Of a stretch of DNA of 64,000 nt, positions 22,340-33,449 are shown in pieces. This DNA comes from Sipunculus nudus. Its lineage: Eukaryota; Annelida; Sipuncula; Golfingiida; Sipunculidae. The position numbers and the translations under genes are program-made. Every line of letters begins with the position of its first letter. The stretch's first letter is position 1. The notes below the pieces were generated by a model. The model worked only from the letters and a program-made list of their open reading frames with translations. It ran no database searches and was not told the DNA's origin. The DNA is taken from NCBI GenBank assembly GCA_026874595.1, contig CM049319.1, positions 6,396,101 to 6,460,100 of the forward strand. Direction: 5' to 3'.

Positions 22340-23978
22340 GTTAATGGAATGGGACTGCTTGAAGATAAATGGAATCTGAATGACTTCATAATTTTCCTAC
22401 ATTTCAAAATGCCGAATATGAAATTCAAGTACGCTTACTTAATATGCATCATGTCTAGAATCTTATGGATGGATACATATTCTCCAGTTCACTTTATTCT
22501 AAAATCACCACAGACGCTGCAATTACCTCTGTTATTTAAAACTCGGTCGCAGCAATTAAGCTTTAATTTAAGTTGTATAATAATTAATTTCCAAGAAAAA
22601 TTCCAGAAACTTTTGCCTATATATGCAATACAAGTTAGATTATAACTCCATGGTTTATATTCATACTAAAAAAAATCCCACTAAAGGCTTACACATACGT
22701 TTTGCCAAAGTGATTTTTTTCTATACAAACTAAGTGTGATTTACAAATCTTACGTTTAAATAATTGAAACATTTTGTGCTGTCAGAATAATCATAAGATC
22801 ATAATCATAAGAAACAAAGAATCTGAAGTACACAATTGACTTAATAAGGCAGCAAATAAATTGTAGTAAAAATCTCATGTAACCTCTTAAAAACCAGGTC
22901 ATGTTACAGACTGATCCATCACATTGGGTCGCCAGCAGAAATAAGCTGCATGTATTATATATGCGAGCAGCTCGCGTGGCAACTACCCTGATTTATTTCT
23001 TTTTAAATGCTCCCTTCATTTTACGTTCTCCTTTCTGGTGAACAGTTAAATTAAGATCCCACCGCTAATTGCTACAACAATATGCCAATAGGTACCTTCC
23101 TATGTAATGAACATGGTTACATGTTGTTTAAGCCCGAAATAAAGAAAATGATTACCTCTCGAGGGAGGAAATACTCAGTTCCTGTGATCGTCTGAATGTT
23201 TCTTCTAAAAACCCGAGGGTGGTACAATAAAACAGTTGTTCATCTCCGCGAGGCAGACACGCTTCAACCAAATAAATCTGGTTTTGTTAATTCGATAAGG
23301 CAGCACATAAAATGATAAAATAGGATACGAGCGGGTATTTTATTCTCTTTTTTTATGAGTATTTATCCGCCGTGACAAAACTTGACTTTTTCCAGCTTAC
23401 AAGAAGAGGGTTAAAATTTGCGTCCGTTCTTGAAGTGGCTCAACTATGCAAAGTATAAACAAACTTAAGTTTAGCCGACTTTCATTGTTCACACACACAC
23501 ACACACACACGATTTGCTCCATAAAGTAAGGAGCGAGATTCCCTGGAAATTGTTTTACTGTCTTTTTTTTTATATATTTTGGGCAGCCTTTCAAGAACAT
23601 TATTCACTACACCGGACTAGATCTCGACAGTTACTCACAAATACAGCTGTCTTATCCAGAAGACATGAAACGTCGTATGGACATAAGAGTCCATCATAAC
23701 CTCCATGCTCTTCTGTCTCAGCAGGGATCTCCGGTTTTAAATCTATAAGGACGTCAGCTTTTAATCTCTCCTTTAATTTGAATAAATCCCTGATTCAGAA
23801 AGCGTTCTACATGTTTTAGTTTCCTTATATTTAAAAGAATAAAATATCGGATAAAATTGGAACAAAGAGGAGTCCGTGTTCCAGATTCCAATCGTGTTCT
23901 ATAACTCTTCCCCTTCACCTTATGTTAAATCAATTTCTGCCTTGTTATGACGAGACTTCGGGGTCCTACACTTCAGTG
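22340..23978. other. Gene-free stretch with a (CA)n microsatellite
   Basis: The (CA)10 tract is at 23491-23510. Otherwise it is AT-rich unique DNA. The frames at 22349-22645 and 23397-23699 are unrecognised. Confidence 0.45.
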
Positions 23979-24277
23979 TTTAGGCAAAAAAGATAATAAT
24001 AAAAGGTATGGTTCTCAGGCACAGCCCGCGTCAATTTGAACCCACGCATCAAACATTTTTATTTTGATTTTCATCTTTCAAGGAGATAAATAGACAGTTT
24101 TGATACGACTGCCTCTGTTACGTAGATCTTTAACCTGATTTTTTCTGCTTTTCCCTGTTCTTATGACATTTTTATCGAAACGTACAAAAAAGGTCAAAAA
24201 TAAAATACTGCCCGCCCGCAGAGGTTTCTGAAAAATAGTGCCTGAGAACCATACCTTTTTATTTTTTTGGGTCTTAT
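23979..24277. mobile_element. MITE-like TIR element, GGTATGGTTCTCAGGCA family, copy 2
   Basis: The ends AAAAGGTATGGTTCTCAGGC and GCCTGAGAACCATACCTTTT are perfect inverses over about 20 bp. The TIRs extend outward through A/T-rich sequence to GTTTAGGC on the left and GGGTCTTAT on the right. The interior matches the copy at 3085-3427, including ACATTTTTATCGAAAC and CCCGCCCGCA. It is non-coding. Confidence 0.85.
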
Positions 24278-24279
24278 TG

Positions 24280-26638
24280 CTCCATATTCACTATACAGAC
24301 CTACAGTCTATGCCACTGGGTTATATATCAGCTTCTTTTTTTATCCACGCATCAGTTAACCAATGAATATTTAGAGGTAGAGTATTTAAATAGGGTGAAA
24401 AAATTGATTGTACTGTACATGATATTGTTTACCTATCCTGAGAGAGAGGGAGAAGTTTTGGCCATTAAAGAGACCATTCCCCTGGCTATTTTAGGACAGT
24501 AATACAACTTATGTAAGAACAAATTTCTTTCCTCTCTACAGCGCCAAGCAAGTTTGGGAATAGAGTAAACTAAGGGTGGAACTGGTCCTCTCTCTCGTAA
24601 ATCAATTACCAGTTACAGCTCTCTCCTTTTACACGATGCCAGGTGGACCTTATACGTCAAAGACAGAGGTTTTCCGGACCAAAAGACATCTTCCTTATCG
24701 TAACGTGAGCGCCACTCGGCCTAACAAATAATTAGTCTCCACTGGTATAGTTGCGTTTCATTAATTTTATTTATTTATGTCTTAACTTTTTTTTATTTAT
24801 TTTTCATCCACTGTTGTGTCAGCACAGTGTCCTGTGATACATACCAAGACAAAGGCAAATTGGCGCTGGCGACAGGCTAGCTTCCATTCAAGCAAAGGGT
24901 AAAATCGCTCCGCGCCGTTTCACATAAAATACCCGGCTCTTGGACCAATTTTGCAGCTCGCACCAGGTGAAATTCTTGCAAAACCTTTATTAAATTGTAA
25001 ATTTACACGTGTATATATATAAATATATCCTTTTATAGATGTATACATAATTATTCTAGGATATATAGTGAATATTATAGCTGTTTATAACACATGATTA
25101 TCATGACTTTTTTATGTGAGTTACAACAGCCTGCTATACACATTTTTAATTAAGTGAAGACGTTGGGGTGGCAGTACAAGCTATAGGGTTCGGATCAATT
25201 CTAGTATAAGTAGATTTGCACGAAATTTCCAAAAGTACTTTTTCATTTTCATCCGCTTGTTGAACTGTTATTTAGCCGAGTTAAGATAAAATGTGACGTT
25301 ATTCTGTTTGAGAAAAAAATAATAATTAATACATTCACGATTGACTTAAGTGTAACCATGCAGCAGATATTAATAACGAGGCTGGTTTTACTCGGAAAGT
25401 GTGTCTCTCCGTCCGTCATGGCGGTTTGACAACGGAAACTAAGGTAGCCGAAACTGTTACAAACTTTATTTTTCGCCGCCGGGTATCCGCCACATATTTT
25501 GTGAAACAACATTATTTTTTTATTATTCAGAAAAATAAAAACACGAGCATATAATCCTCTGATGTAAAACACTTCCGCAAAGCAACTATTTTGATCCGAC
25601 CTCTGGCATTGGTGTTCTGTTATGATTCGAATCATGATTCTCAGGCCCCTATAAATTTTAAGAGGGCCTGAATGTCATGTTGTCAAGGTTAGAATTACAC
25701 TTGCTCTTGGTAAACTTTTAGAAACCAAGAAGTTAAGGCATATGTGTTTTAATTTACCTGTTGAAACAAAATACATAGATAGTTCAGAGGAAGAGAAAAA
25801 AGCTGTCCCTCAGTTATTGACAATAACATATTAACCGTTTTTGCATTTGGGCATGATCGCGCGAGTTCGGTCGAGTTGGCCCGGAAAGGTTTTTTTTAAT
25901 GGGGAAAGGTTCTCCCGCGGAATGGACATGTGAAGTATATGATAGATGGCGTCGTGATACACCTTTCGGGAAATTACCCAATTAATGTCAATTTTTTTGC
26001 GGGATTAATGGGGGAGATAAGGAAAGTGACCCCTATCAGGACACACTTGACATCTTTCCGAAACATCCGAGGAGAAAATAACAGGCATTTCCGTGGCCTG
26101 ATAACAGAGAACGTGTATAAAAATGTTTTAGTGCCACCGGGTGGGGCCATGGGCCGAGTTCTCCAGCTGCCTACACTTATCCGCATCCGGATAAAATCGG
26201 ATGAGTACATTATCAGTTAATAGTTGATAATTCCCTAATATTCAGGACTGAAGATTATTTTCATTTTATCGACTGTACATATTACTTGATCTTTCGGGGT
26301 CGACTATTTCGCATTCTCAGGTTTACGTTACCGACCTAAGTCGCGTGTCCTTTGACCTACTGAGGATTAAGCCTTTTTTGCCAGGGAAAAGACTTTTTTT
26401 GTATTCGAGACATCTGAGATCACTTGATCACTTGTACTCCGCCTGAACGCGCACACGTTGTAGTGAAACTGGCAAATAAGGGGCAAACCATTCCATTAGG
26501 GGAGGGGTATGCATCTTTTATGATTATTCTGTCTTAGTGACCGAACAAAATGCCATATTCTGTGAAAGGGAAGTTAACATGGTATTGAAAGAATAAAAGA
26601 TTTATTTTCGGTATGTGAAATAATAATAAAAGATGTCT
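24280..26638. other. Gene-free stretch
   Basis: No gene supported. The minus-strand frame 25249-25635 (128 codons) is low-complexity and unrecognised. A short hairpin, TCAGGCCCCTATA...AGGGCCTGA, lies at 25641-25671. The region 25860-26220 is less AT-rich and has open frames on both strands with no family signature. Confidence 0.4.
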
Positions 26639-26718
26639 GGGGAGAGAACCCCCCCCCCCTTCCCACTCCCCCGATATGAAATGGTCGGTGCCTAACTGAT
26701 TGGCCTATAATGTAGCTT

Positions 26719-26831
26719 GAAGCTGTCGTAGACTGGTACCCCGTTCTATTATGGCACCGCTGCTCTTGGCCAATCTATGCTTGGCTTGAGGGCCTTAATA
26801 GAGCAGGGTACCAGTCTAGAAGCTGTCGTAG
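26719..26831. mobile_element. Sub-100-bp TIR element with 12-bp target duplication
   Basis: The perfect direct repeat GAAGCTGTCGTA at 26719-26730 and 26819-26830 brackets an insert of 88 bp. The insert ends are inverse: GACTGGTACCC at left, GGGTACCAGTC at right. Weaker pairing continues inward (GTTCTATTA against TTAATAGAGC). The insert has no coding capacity. A duplicated target this long is unusual for cut-and-paste DNA transposons, which typically duplicate 2-9 bp. Confidence 0.8.
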
Positions 26832-26849
26832 CAGAGACATAGAGGGCAC

Positions 26850-27590
26850 ATGTCCCTGCAAATGCAGTCAGCTCCACCTGAAATCCTCACGATGCCTACC
26901 AGAATGATTCCTAATTAACCTCCACTACGACGCCGTTCTCCTGTTGACGGAGTGTCATTAAATATTAACGGCTAAACCTGCATCTCAAAAAGCGACATCG
27001 GCAGAATAGCCTCGAACCTGTCAAAATGACACTCTCTAAGCAACAGTACTAGCAATAGCTTATTTTTAGCCGTGTGTTTCCTAACATAAAGGGAAGGAGT
27101 AGTTCGGTGCCTTATTAAAGCTGCAATAAATTGGTGATGAGATATATTTAACTTATAAGGTAAGTATTAATGACATCCTCGCAGGTATGACGTCACTGTT
27201 GCTATGATATTCAATTAAACCGATCAAACCCAAGCGGTCGTACGGGTACACGTGTGATCTGGGTTTAGTAGAAGGGTGTTCGATGAGTTATCGTGTCAGA
27301 TATCTAGAAACGCGACGTTAGGACTCGTGTTCACCCTGCCATCGGCACGACCACTCGGCAAGAGATATGCATATATTTATATATATAGCTACATGTGACC
27401 ACATAGCAATATTTGATTGAGAAAGTTTTCAAATGTCAAATTATGTTAATTACAGAAAGATCTTAGTATTTAAGCTTCACCTAGGCTCCCACGAGTGCAT
27501 AACCGTCGATTTTAAATTATTTTTCTTCTGCCATTTTCTGTTGCGGTAGCACTTCAATGTGGCAGGCTTTCAACAGCTAAAACTAGTAAA
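26850..27590. other. Gene-free stretch
   Basis: Contains a TGACGTCA palindrome at 27188-27195. No gene or element ends seen. Confidence 0.4.
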
Positions 27591-27594
27591 GACA

Positions 27595-27930
27595 AGTGAA
27601 TTTATGGTGAAAATAGCTGAACCTCTAAAAATGGTTACAAACGGTTTTTCAAAGTTTTTGTTGTAACCAAAGTACGTATTACTCGACGAAAAAATAAAAC
27701 CATTAATGGCGTGTTTAGGGTCTTTGCGGCCATCTTGGACGCCATCTTTAATATAACAACCTATCCGTTGATTTTCTTAGGTTCTTAGTATGTTATTCCC
27801 GGTATGCAATGGTACCAACAACCGTTAAAAAAACCTTTGTAGCAATTTTGACCAAACTAGTTTTGACCAGAATAGTACAAAATTTAGGTCTAGTTCATAA
27901 ATTTTCACCTAATATTTATTTATGGGACCT
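27595..27930. mobile_element. Imperfect long-TIR element
   Basis: The left arm (27600-27690: GGTGAAAAT, TGAACCTCTAAAAATGGTTAC, AAACGGTTTTTCAAAG) and the right arm (27800-27930, inverse) pair imperfectly over roughly 80-100 bp. The centre carries GCGGCCATCTTGGACGCCATCTT. The open frame at 27809-27994 lies in the right arm and is not a gene. The boundaries are approximate. Confidence 0.5.
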
Positions 27931-28259
27931 ATTATGGAACCTCATTACCAAAGTTGTATATTCCGTAGCCTATTTCCCATTATCGCTCAGTTGAGGGCCG
28001 GGCTTCGAGTGATCACATATAGTTATATATTGAGTTATGTACTTGATAATCAGGACTAACACTAGACTATAGGGAATTGAGTAAAATGTCAACATATATT
28101 TATAGCTTTATAAACAATTCATGATTGAAAGTAGTGTACCTGTAAGGGCATCTAATGATACGCCCATCATTATTGGTGTATAAGACTTGTCGAGGTGTTG
28201 GGGTCAAAAGCGTTAAAGGCAAATTTGAACTCTCAAAAATACCTCACCTCAGTGAATAT

Positions 28260-28461
28260 ATGGGCGGATTTAGGGGTCGCAGCCTTAACAGTCTGGGAAA
28301 CAGACCGATTTCTACTAAGCGATTAATACCGTAAAACAGAGCAATATTTTAAACTATCCCATACTGCACATTTACAGCCTGTATTTTCAAATGTTTCTAC
28401 ACCATGCCAGGGGGACCCCCCCCCCCCCCCCCAACACTCTCAAATACTGTATCCGCGCCTG
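28260..28461. mobile_element. hAT-like GGCGGAT element, copy 1 (degraded)
   Basis: The left end GGGCGGATTTAGGGG and the right end TATCCGCGCCTGA are inverse over the GGCGGAT core and match the better preserved element at 44250-44456. The interior has a C run at 28416-28432. The target duplication is unclear. Confidence 0.6.
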
Positions 28462-28469
28462 ATTTTTTA

Positions 28470-29200
28470 GATAAGGAAACCATACCACAGGGAGGGTCTG
28501 AAGTGATGCATAGATAAATAAACTTCATAGATAAAATTTAATATATTTTCTGATGGAATTAATTTTCTGTATTAAGGTAGACACGCACAACAATGGATGG
28601 ACCTAATAATGCGTTGATTTCTTTTAGTGCTTCAGACTACGAAAGAGAGTGTGGAATCGATCCCTGCATCGCCTTTACAAGAACTTGTCACCCTAAACAC
28701 GGTCCCGCGTGACAGCTTACACGACCTGCGTGTTTTATTTGTATCCCCTAATGCTAGTCTTTGTCCCCATCAATGAACACTAAGCTATCACCTAGTATGC
28801 TGTACATTAATGTTTATTTACTAGACACGCTGAAAGCTGACTGCTCACGCAAGACCCTAACATTTGGGCGCTACCGCACGTTATATCTAACTTATGCATC
28901 ATAACTTCATTTGTTTTTCTACCATAGTTTTTATAATTGACCAAAAATTGTTTTGAAGCACAGATGGTTTGTTCTTATATGATAAAACTGGGTGCATCCA
29001 GGTTTTTTCTTTTACAGATATTATATAGATCAATTACCAAATGGATTCCAATGTGGTCCACGCAGAATATTTAATTCAAGATCACGCAATATGAAATTGA
29101 AACAAGAAAATCTGTTGAGTTTGATTAACATTTCGAAGCCCCTTGTGTACTTTTACCATATGGATTATATGACATGGTTATAATTGTGAAAAAAGTGAAT
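28470..29200. other. Gene-free stretch
   Basis: No repeat ends or supported coding region seen. Confidence 0.4.
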
Positions 29201-29203
29201 GTT

Positions 29204-29207
<4 letters not shown>

Positions 29208-29237
<30 letters not shown>
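29208..29237. repeat. (CT)n microsatellite
   Basis: A CT dinucleotide run of about 30 bp. Confidence 0.95.
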
Positions 29238-29239
<2 letters not shown>

Positions 29240-29240
<1 letters not shown>

Positions 29241-30250
29241 AATGTAGGAATATGATAAATTTTGCCTCAACAAATATTTGCCTTGATTTTATTCATTTTG
29301 TTCTTTTCTTGTAAATTCCATATACATTTCTGTTAATCATAAAAAATCAACGTAAAATCTGTATCTTTTATCTATTTTACGGGTTGATGTTTCCAAATAA
29401 TATTCCATAAATCTTATTTCAATTATTCTTATTACTTTTATACAGATATTGTTAAAATTGATAGGCGCAACATATACTACATATACTAGAAACAAAGGGA
29501 CGCACTTTAATACCCACAGGTATTATCAATACAGCCGCCGAAGACATATCTTTCTTTGGCTGACAAATATTCCTCATAAAAGTACTAGTGAGAGTATTAT
29601 ATGTGCTATTAATGGTGTGGCTGTGTGGCGTTATATTATTTGTACAGCAGATTAGAACGTTCGCTGGCTGCGTGACACCATGAATCAATCATCAGGTTAA
29701 TGTCACAAGGCAGAAATAATCTAAACCTACTAAGTCTCTACAAAAGTAACCCGATAGGTTCCTTATTTACCAGTATTCCGACGTTGATCCTTTCACAAAC
29801 TTGCCGTTATCTGATCGTGTTATTTAACATTGATTCTTGTGAAAGACTTCTGATACAGAATTGACGTAATAATGCTGGTAACCATGACAACCAGTAAGAA
29901 GATGATAGAACTCATCGTCGCTGACAGTACCCATCTTTAGCAAGGTGTATCAGTTCATTTCCTTCAAAGACATGTTCATTTTGATCTTTCGCCCAGGTTT
30001 CTCAAAATAATCGATTTTATTCCCCGAGCGATTTCGTATTTTCAGATAATATTAGTGCAAATCAACAGGCGTCTCTGTTCATGAATTTTCTTTTTGTCTA
30101 AGTGAGAATAAACCTTATGTAGACCTAATCACCCGCATGCGCAGCCGAATCAGTCCCGGGCCAAAAAAAAGTGTTTTGCTGTGTTTAGTATTTTATTGTT
30201 ATCTCCTTCAAAGAGATCTTCACACCCTTTGGTTAGCTCATTTTCTCTTC
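29240..30250. other. Gene-free stretch
   Basis: No recognised gene. Open frames on both strands at 29449-29688 overlap each other and have no motif. Confidence 0.4.
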
Positions 30251-30254
30251 GCAG

Positions 30255-30390
30255 GAATAATAAGCAGACAAACAGAAATTAACTGTCCAACGCATCTGGC
30301 CCTCATTCTGCATCTAAATGAACATTTATTTACGTTCTGGGCAGATTAAATTATACAATCTACTGGATTCCCCTGTTTCTCTAGAGAAAA
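30255..30390 (+). repeat. Dispersed repeat J, copy 1
   Basis: Matches the minus strand of 34495-34625. Shared blocks are AATTAACTGTCC, GCATCTGGCCC, ATGCATCTAAATGAACATTTATTTACG..CTGG and AGATTAAATTATACAA. Each copy is about 130 bp. No TIRs or RNA polymerase III boxes identified, so the class is unknown. Confidence 0.7.
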
Positions 30391-30561
30391 AACTTTAAAA
30401 ATCATATCTTCCTTGCGTATTTATGGTTATTTTCTCACTATTTGACCGTTATGTCCATAGTCCCTGGCTAACATCTGCTAGAGAAATCAATAAGAATACA
30501 CGAAAATCAAGGTCTGGAACTAGATGTGCTACTACCAATCACAAGTTTACTGTATAAAGAT

Positions 30562-30563
<2 letters not shown>

Positions 30564-30607
<44 letters not shown>
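30564..30607. repeat. (TA)n microsatellite
   Basis: About 43 bp of TA dinucleotides. Confidence 0.95.
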
Positions 30608-30612
<5 letters not shown>

Positions 30613-30785
30613 ACAAATTTCATCCCCTCTCGAAAAGAGTCTATATTCTTTAAGAGATCTTGTTGGTTTTAGTACGATTCGAAGTAAGTGTCGCTACGTT
30701 TAGGAAATGACCATTTTTTGTCTGTTTGCATGCTGCTTTGGTATTTCATGCCTTAAAATAACGTGACACAAGTTGAGACACTTTT

Positions 30786-31200
30786 CGTGGAGGTATCTGC
30801 CTCCATTTTGTAAATGCTGATCTCATTCTTAACCTTAGTATGTACATCTGCTGAGTTTCGAATTCGGTTTGGGACTACTTGACAGGGCGGTAACTCTCGC
30901 TTCCTAACTTTTTTTTTATTTTGTATCCTGGTATCACCCAGGCCCTGCGTCTAAAGCATCTGCGGGTCCAGGGTGTGTAATCAGCCCCAATGCTTGGTCA
31001 TGACACCGAGGAACCCCGATAAGACGCACTCGTTTTTGAGTGATGCATGGCTGTGAGGCACAGCCTTCCTATTAAGCCTGCTTAGAGCTCACCATGGGTG
31101 GGGGCCGACCGTGAAAATTTCACCACCTCGGCTGAGATTCGAACCCACGATCTCCCGGTTTTGAGTCCAGCGCTCTACCCCTGAGCCACAGAAGCCGGCA
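30786..31200 (-). mobile_element. tRNA-headed SINE, family A, best-preserved copy
   Basis: Read on the minus strand it starts TGCCGGCTTCTGTGGCTCAG. An A box (TGGCTCAGGGGTAGAGCGC) is followed by the B box GGGTTCGAATCTC, spaced as in a tRNA with a plausible anticodon arm between. The body contains GAAATTTTCACGGTCGGCCC and GGGCCTGGGTGATACCAGG, then an A-rich tract (30906-30920). The far end is the hairpin-like GTGGAGGTATCTGCCTCCA at 30787-30805. RNA polymerase III transcription from the head is expected of such elements (established knowledge). It has no protein-coding capacity and would depend on a LINE for mobility. Confidence 0.88.
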
Positions 31201-31420
31201 AATTGAGAGGCTTTATCCCATGATGGGAGGGAAAATTCATATGGATTAAATTATAAAGCAGCACAATGTTACACGCGATTGTGTAAAAAATATATTGTCA
31301 GAAATTCTCGTGAGTCCTTTTATGACCTTTAAGGCCATTGCACTTCAATATGAGGTATATTAACAGTACTAACGATTTCTTCTAATATTGCTAATATTAA
31401 TATTAATACTATATCCTCCT

Positions 31421-31463
31421 AATATATATATATATAAATATATAAATATATATATATATAAAA
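31421..31463. repeat. (TA)n microsatellite, interrupted
   Basis: A TA run broken by TAAATA. Confidence 0.9.
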
Positions 31464-31469
31464 TATTAA

Positions 31470-32110
31470 TAAAATGCTATATAATCCTTAGCCACATTTT
31501 GTTCTTAAATTAACTTGGCAGAAGCCGAAGTTTTGGACACTTTTAGGCGAACAGTAGCCAAGGTCTCTGTCTCTCTCTTAATCGGCGAGGTAGCTGCCAA
31601 TAACGGGACCAGTCTCCTATAAACGAATATCCTACGCAGCAGCAAACATTGATGTCTTCATGTACTAGATTTATAAAATTCAATTAGTTCTCAAGCCGGG
31701 CCATAAACTAATCAAAATATTCAATACTCCCAGACAGGCGGTCCCCCTACCCTGACAGACCGACATCATAAACAGAGCCGTGAACATAAGACGGGATTAA
31801 ATGCAATCAAAAGGTCGTCTAATTAGGCCTGAGGTACACCCGCTCCACCGGCCATACATTGTCTAACCTGTCTAGACTTTATGGCCAGTTTTATGCAAAT
31901 GTCCACGGGCATTCTGGAACTGAGCCGCCTAGTCTTTTTATTATTTACTTAATGTACTTAAGATAATTGCTTCTGCACCCGGGACGCAAAAGTAGAACAG
32001 AGAGGAAGACTTTAAGAGAAGAACCACCAAGGAGCTTACTGTTATTTTGATTTCCGGTGTGGTCATACACTAACCTCATTTCTCTAAGCCCCGTCATTAA
32101 CGTTCATTTT
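31470..32110. other. Gene-free stretch
   Basis: No features recognised. Confidence 0.4.
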
Positions 32111-32116
32111 CTTTGC

Positions 32117-32453
32117 GCAGGTAACCGCCTCCATTTTTTAGTGCTCGCTTCATTAAGTGTATGTACATCAGTGGAATTTCCGGTTTCGGACTTCGTGACA
32201 AGGCCGTGTCACACGCTTTTTCCCATGTTATAGCCTGGTTTAAACCAGACCCGGTGACTACTTCACTTAAGGGCGCTGGGTGTGTAATCGTTTACCTTTG
32301 GGGTGTCATGCTATCGGGCACGGCCTTCCGATTAAACCTTCAGAGCACACACCCTGGATGGAAGACTTCAGTGAAAAATCTCACCGCTCTTCGGATGAGA
32401 TTCAAACTCTCTTTGAATCCGGTGCTTTACTGTACAGCAACAGAAGCCGGCAC
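32117..32453 (-). mobile_element. tRNA-headed SINE, family A, copy 4
   Basis: Same orientation as the copy 1.3 kb upstream and with the same landmarks. On the minus strand it begins TGCCGGCTTCTGTTGCTGTA. The B-box region is eroded (AGTTTGAATCTCATCC), the body has CACTGAAGTCTTCCATCCAG, and the far end is GGCGGTTACC with CTGCGCAAAG beyond. The 120-codon plus-strand open frame at 32161-32523 lies mostly within this SINE and is therefore not called as a gene. Confidence 0.8.
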
Positions 32454-32916
32454 GTTCATTTTTAAAGAATCAGTATTAAGAAAGCAGAACTATTTGGTAG
32501 ATATCGTCATATTTAAGCTGTGATTTTTCTAGGAGCAGTGATTTGTAGATGCATCTTTATAATATATAAGATAAAATTAAAGCTGACTTTGATGAGAATA
32601 AATTCCACGAGATATACAAAAATCATAAACTGCCACCACTGATCCAGGTTTTACTGTATATTTAATCTGTACTGTTTGGGGAAAATGTTAAGATTTTAGG
32701 AACGTATTTGGTCTATCCAGGAACTATCAGTTTAAAATAATTTAGCTGTAGTTGAATACTTATACTGTTGGCTTGTTTTATCAGCGTTCCTGTGTTGAGA
32801 CGTTGCCTGCACAGCTACCACAGAAAAATAAGTATTCTAACTAAAATGTGAACGGCGACGGGCAAGGTCATTAAAGCTTTTTTTACCGTTTCTCTGAATA
32901 TGTCGCACACCAAACC

Positions 32917-33205
32917 TTACACTCCTCACGCAGCTGTTATATACACTGCTGCGTGCTGTATCTCCTTCGCTATAACCGCTGCTTTGTTAAAAAAAAAGTT
33001 CTGTTTTCACCACCAGGGCTGGGACAGGCAAAGAATTGTAATCAGACCAATGACCAATGAATGCATGGCATCGCATGTTGCATCCAACTCCAAATCCGCG
33101 ACACCTACTCCCATTGTTTGACGCACGATGTGATACTACTCTCTCATTTGTCTGATCACAATTCTCAGACATGTGGAAGCTCTGGTGGAGAAACCCCGAA
33201 AACAT
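32917..33205. mobile_element. Head-to-head pair of repeat H (palindromic element)
   Basis: The segment 32917-33075 (minus) and the segment 33120-33205 (plus) are inverse copies of the same repeat. Shared blocks are TTGTCTGAT.ACAATTCT and AGC.CTGGTGG.GAAA. The outer left end, TTACACTCCTCACGCAGCTG, matches the terminus of the TIR element at 62308-62533. The ORFs on both strands here (32900-33121 plus and 32987-33205 minus) result from the repeat and have no family. Confidence 0.65.
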
Positions 33206-33408
33206 GGCTATGCAAAGCTTAAAGTGGAAATCTGGATCGAAAGCAGTGTATAACGGAATCTTGGCCGTTTATTTATAATGACTATAGCGGTATACATTAT
33301 ATTTAATCTTTGTGATAAAATATTTACATTTATCATGTTAAGAAAGCCATGTCAAATATATCCAGAAAATATTGTATATTTAGTAACAATATTTCAAATA
33401 GCAGTGCG

Positions 33409-33411
<3 letters not shown>

Positions 33412-33439
<28 letters not shown>
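33412..33439. repeat. (CT)n microsatellite
   Basis: A CT run of about 28 bp followed by GATCTGTCTGTGTGTG. Confidence 0.95.
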
Positions 33440-33442
<3 letters not shown>

Positions 33443-33449
33443 CTGTCTG

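Noticed and set aside
25249-25635. 128-codon minus-strand open frame
   Set aside because: AT-rich composition, hydrophobic low-complexity stretches, no recognisable family and no supporting context.
31130-31200. Functional tRNA gene on the minus strand
   Set aside because: Good A and B boxes, but it is the head of a repeated element with a long tRNA-unrelated body.
32161-32523. 120-codon plus-strand open frame as a gene
   Set aside because: Nearly all of it lies inside a minus-strand tRNA-headed SINE, and the other copies of that SINE do not keep the frame open.
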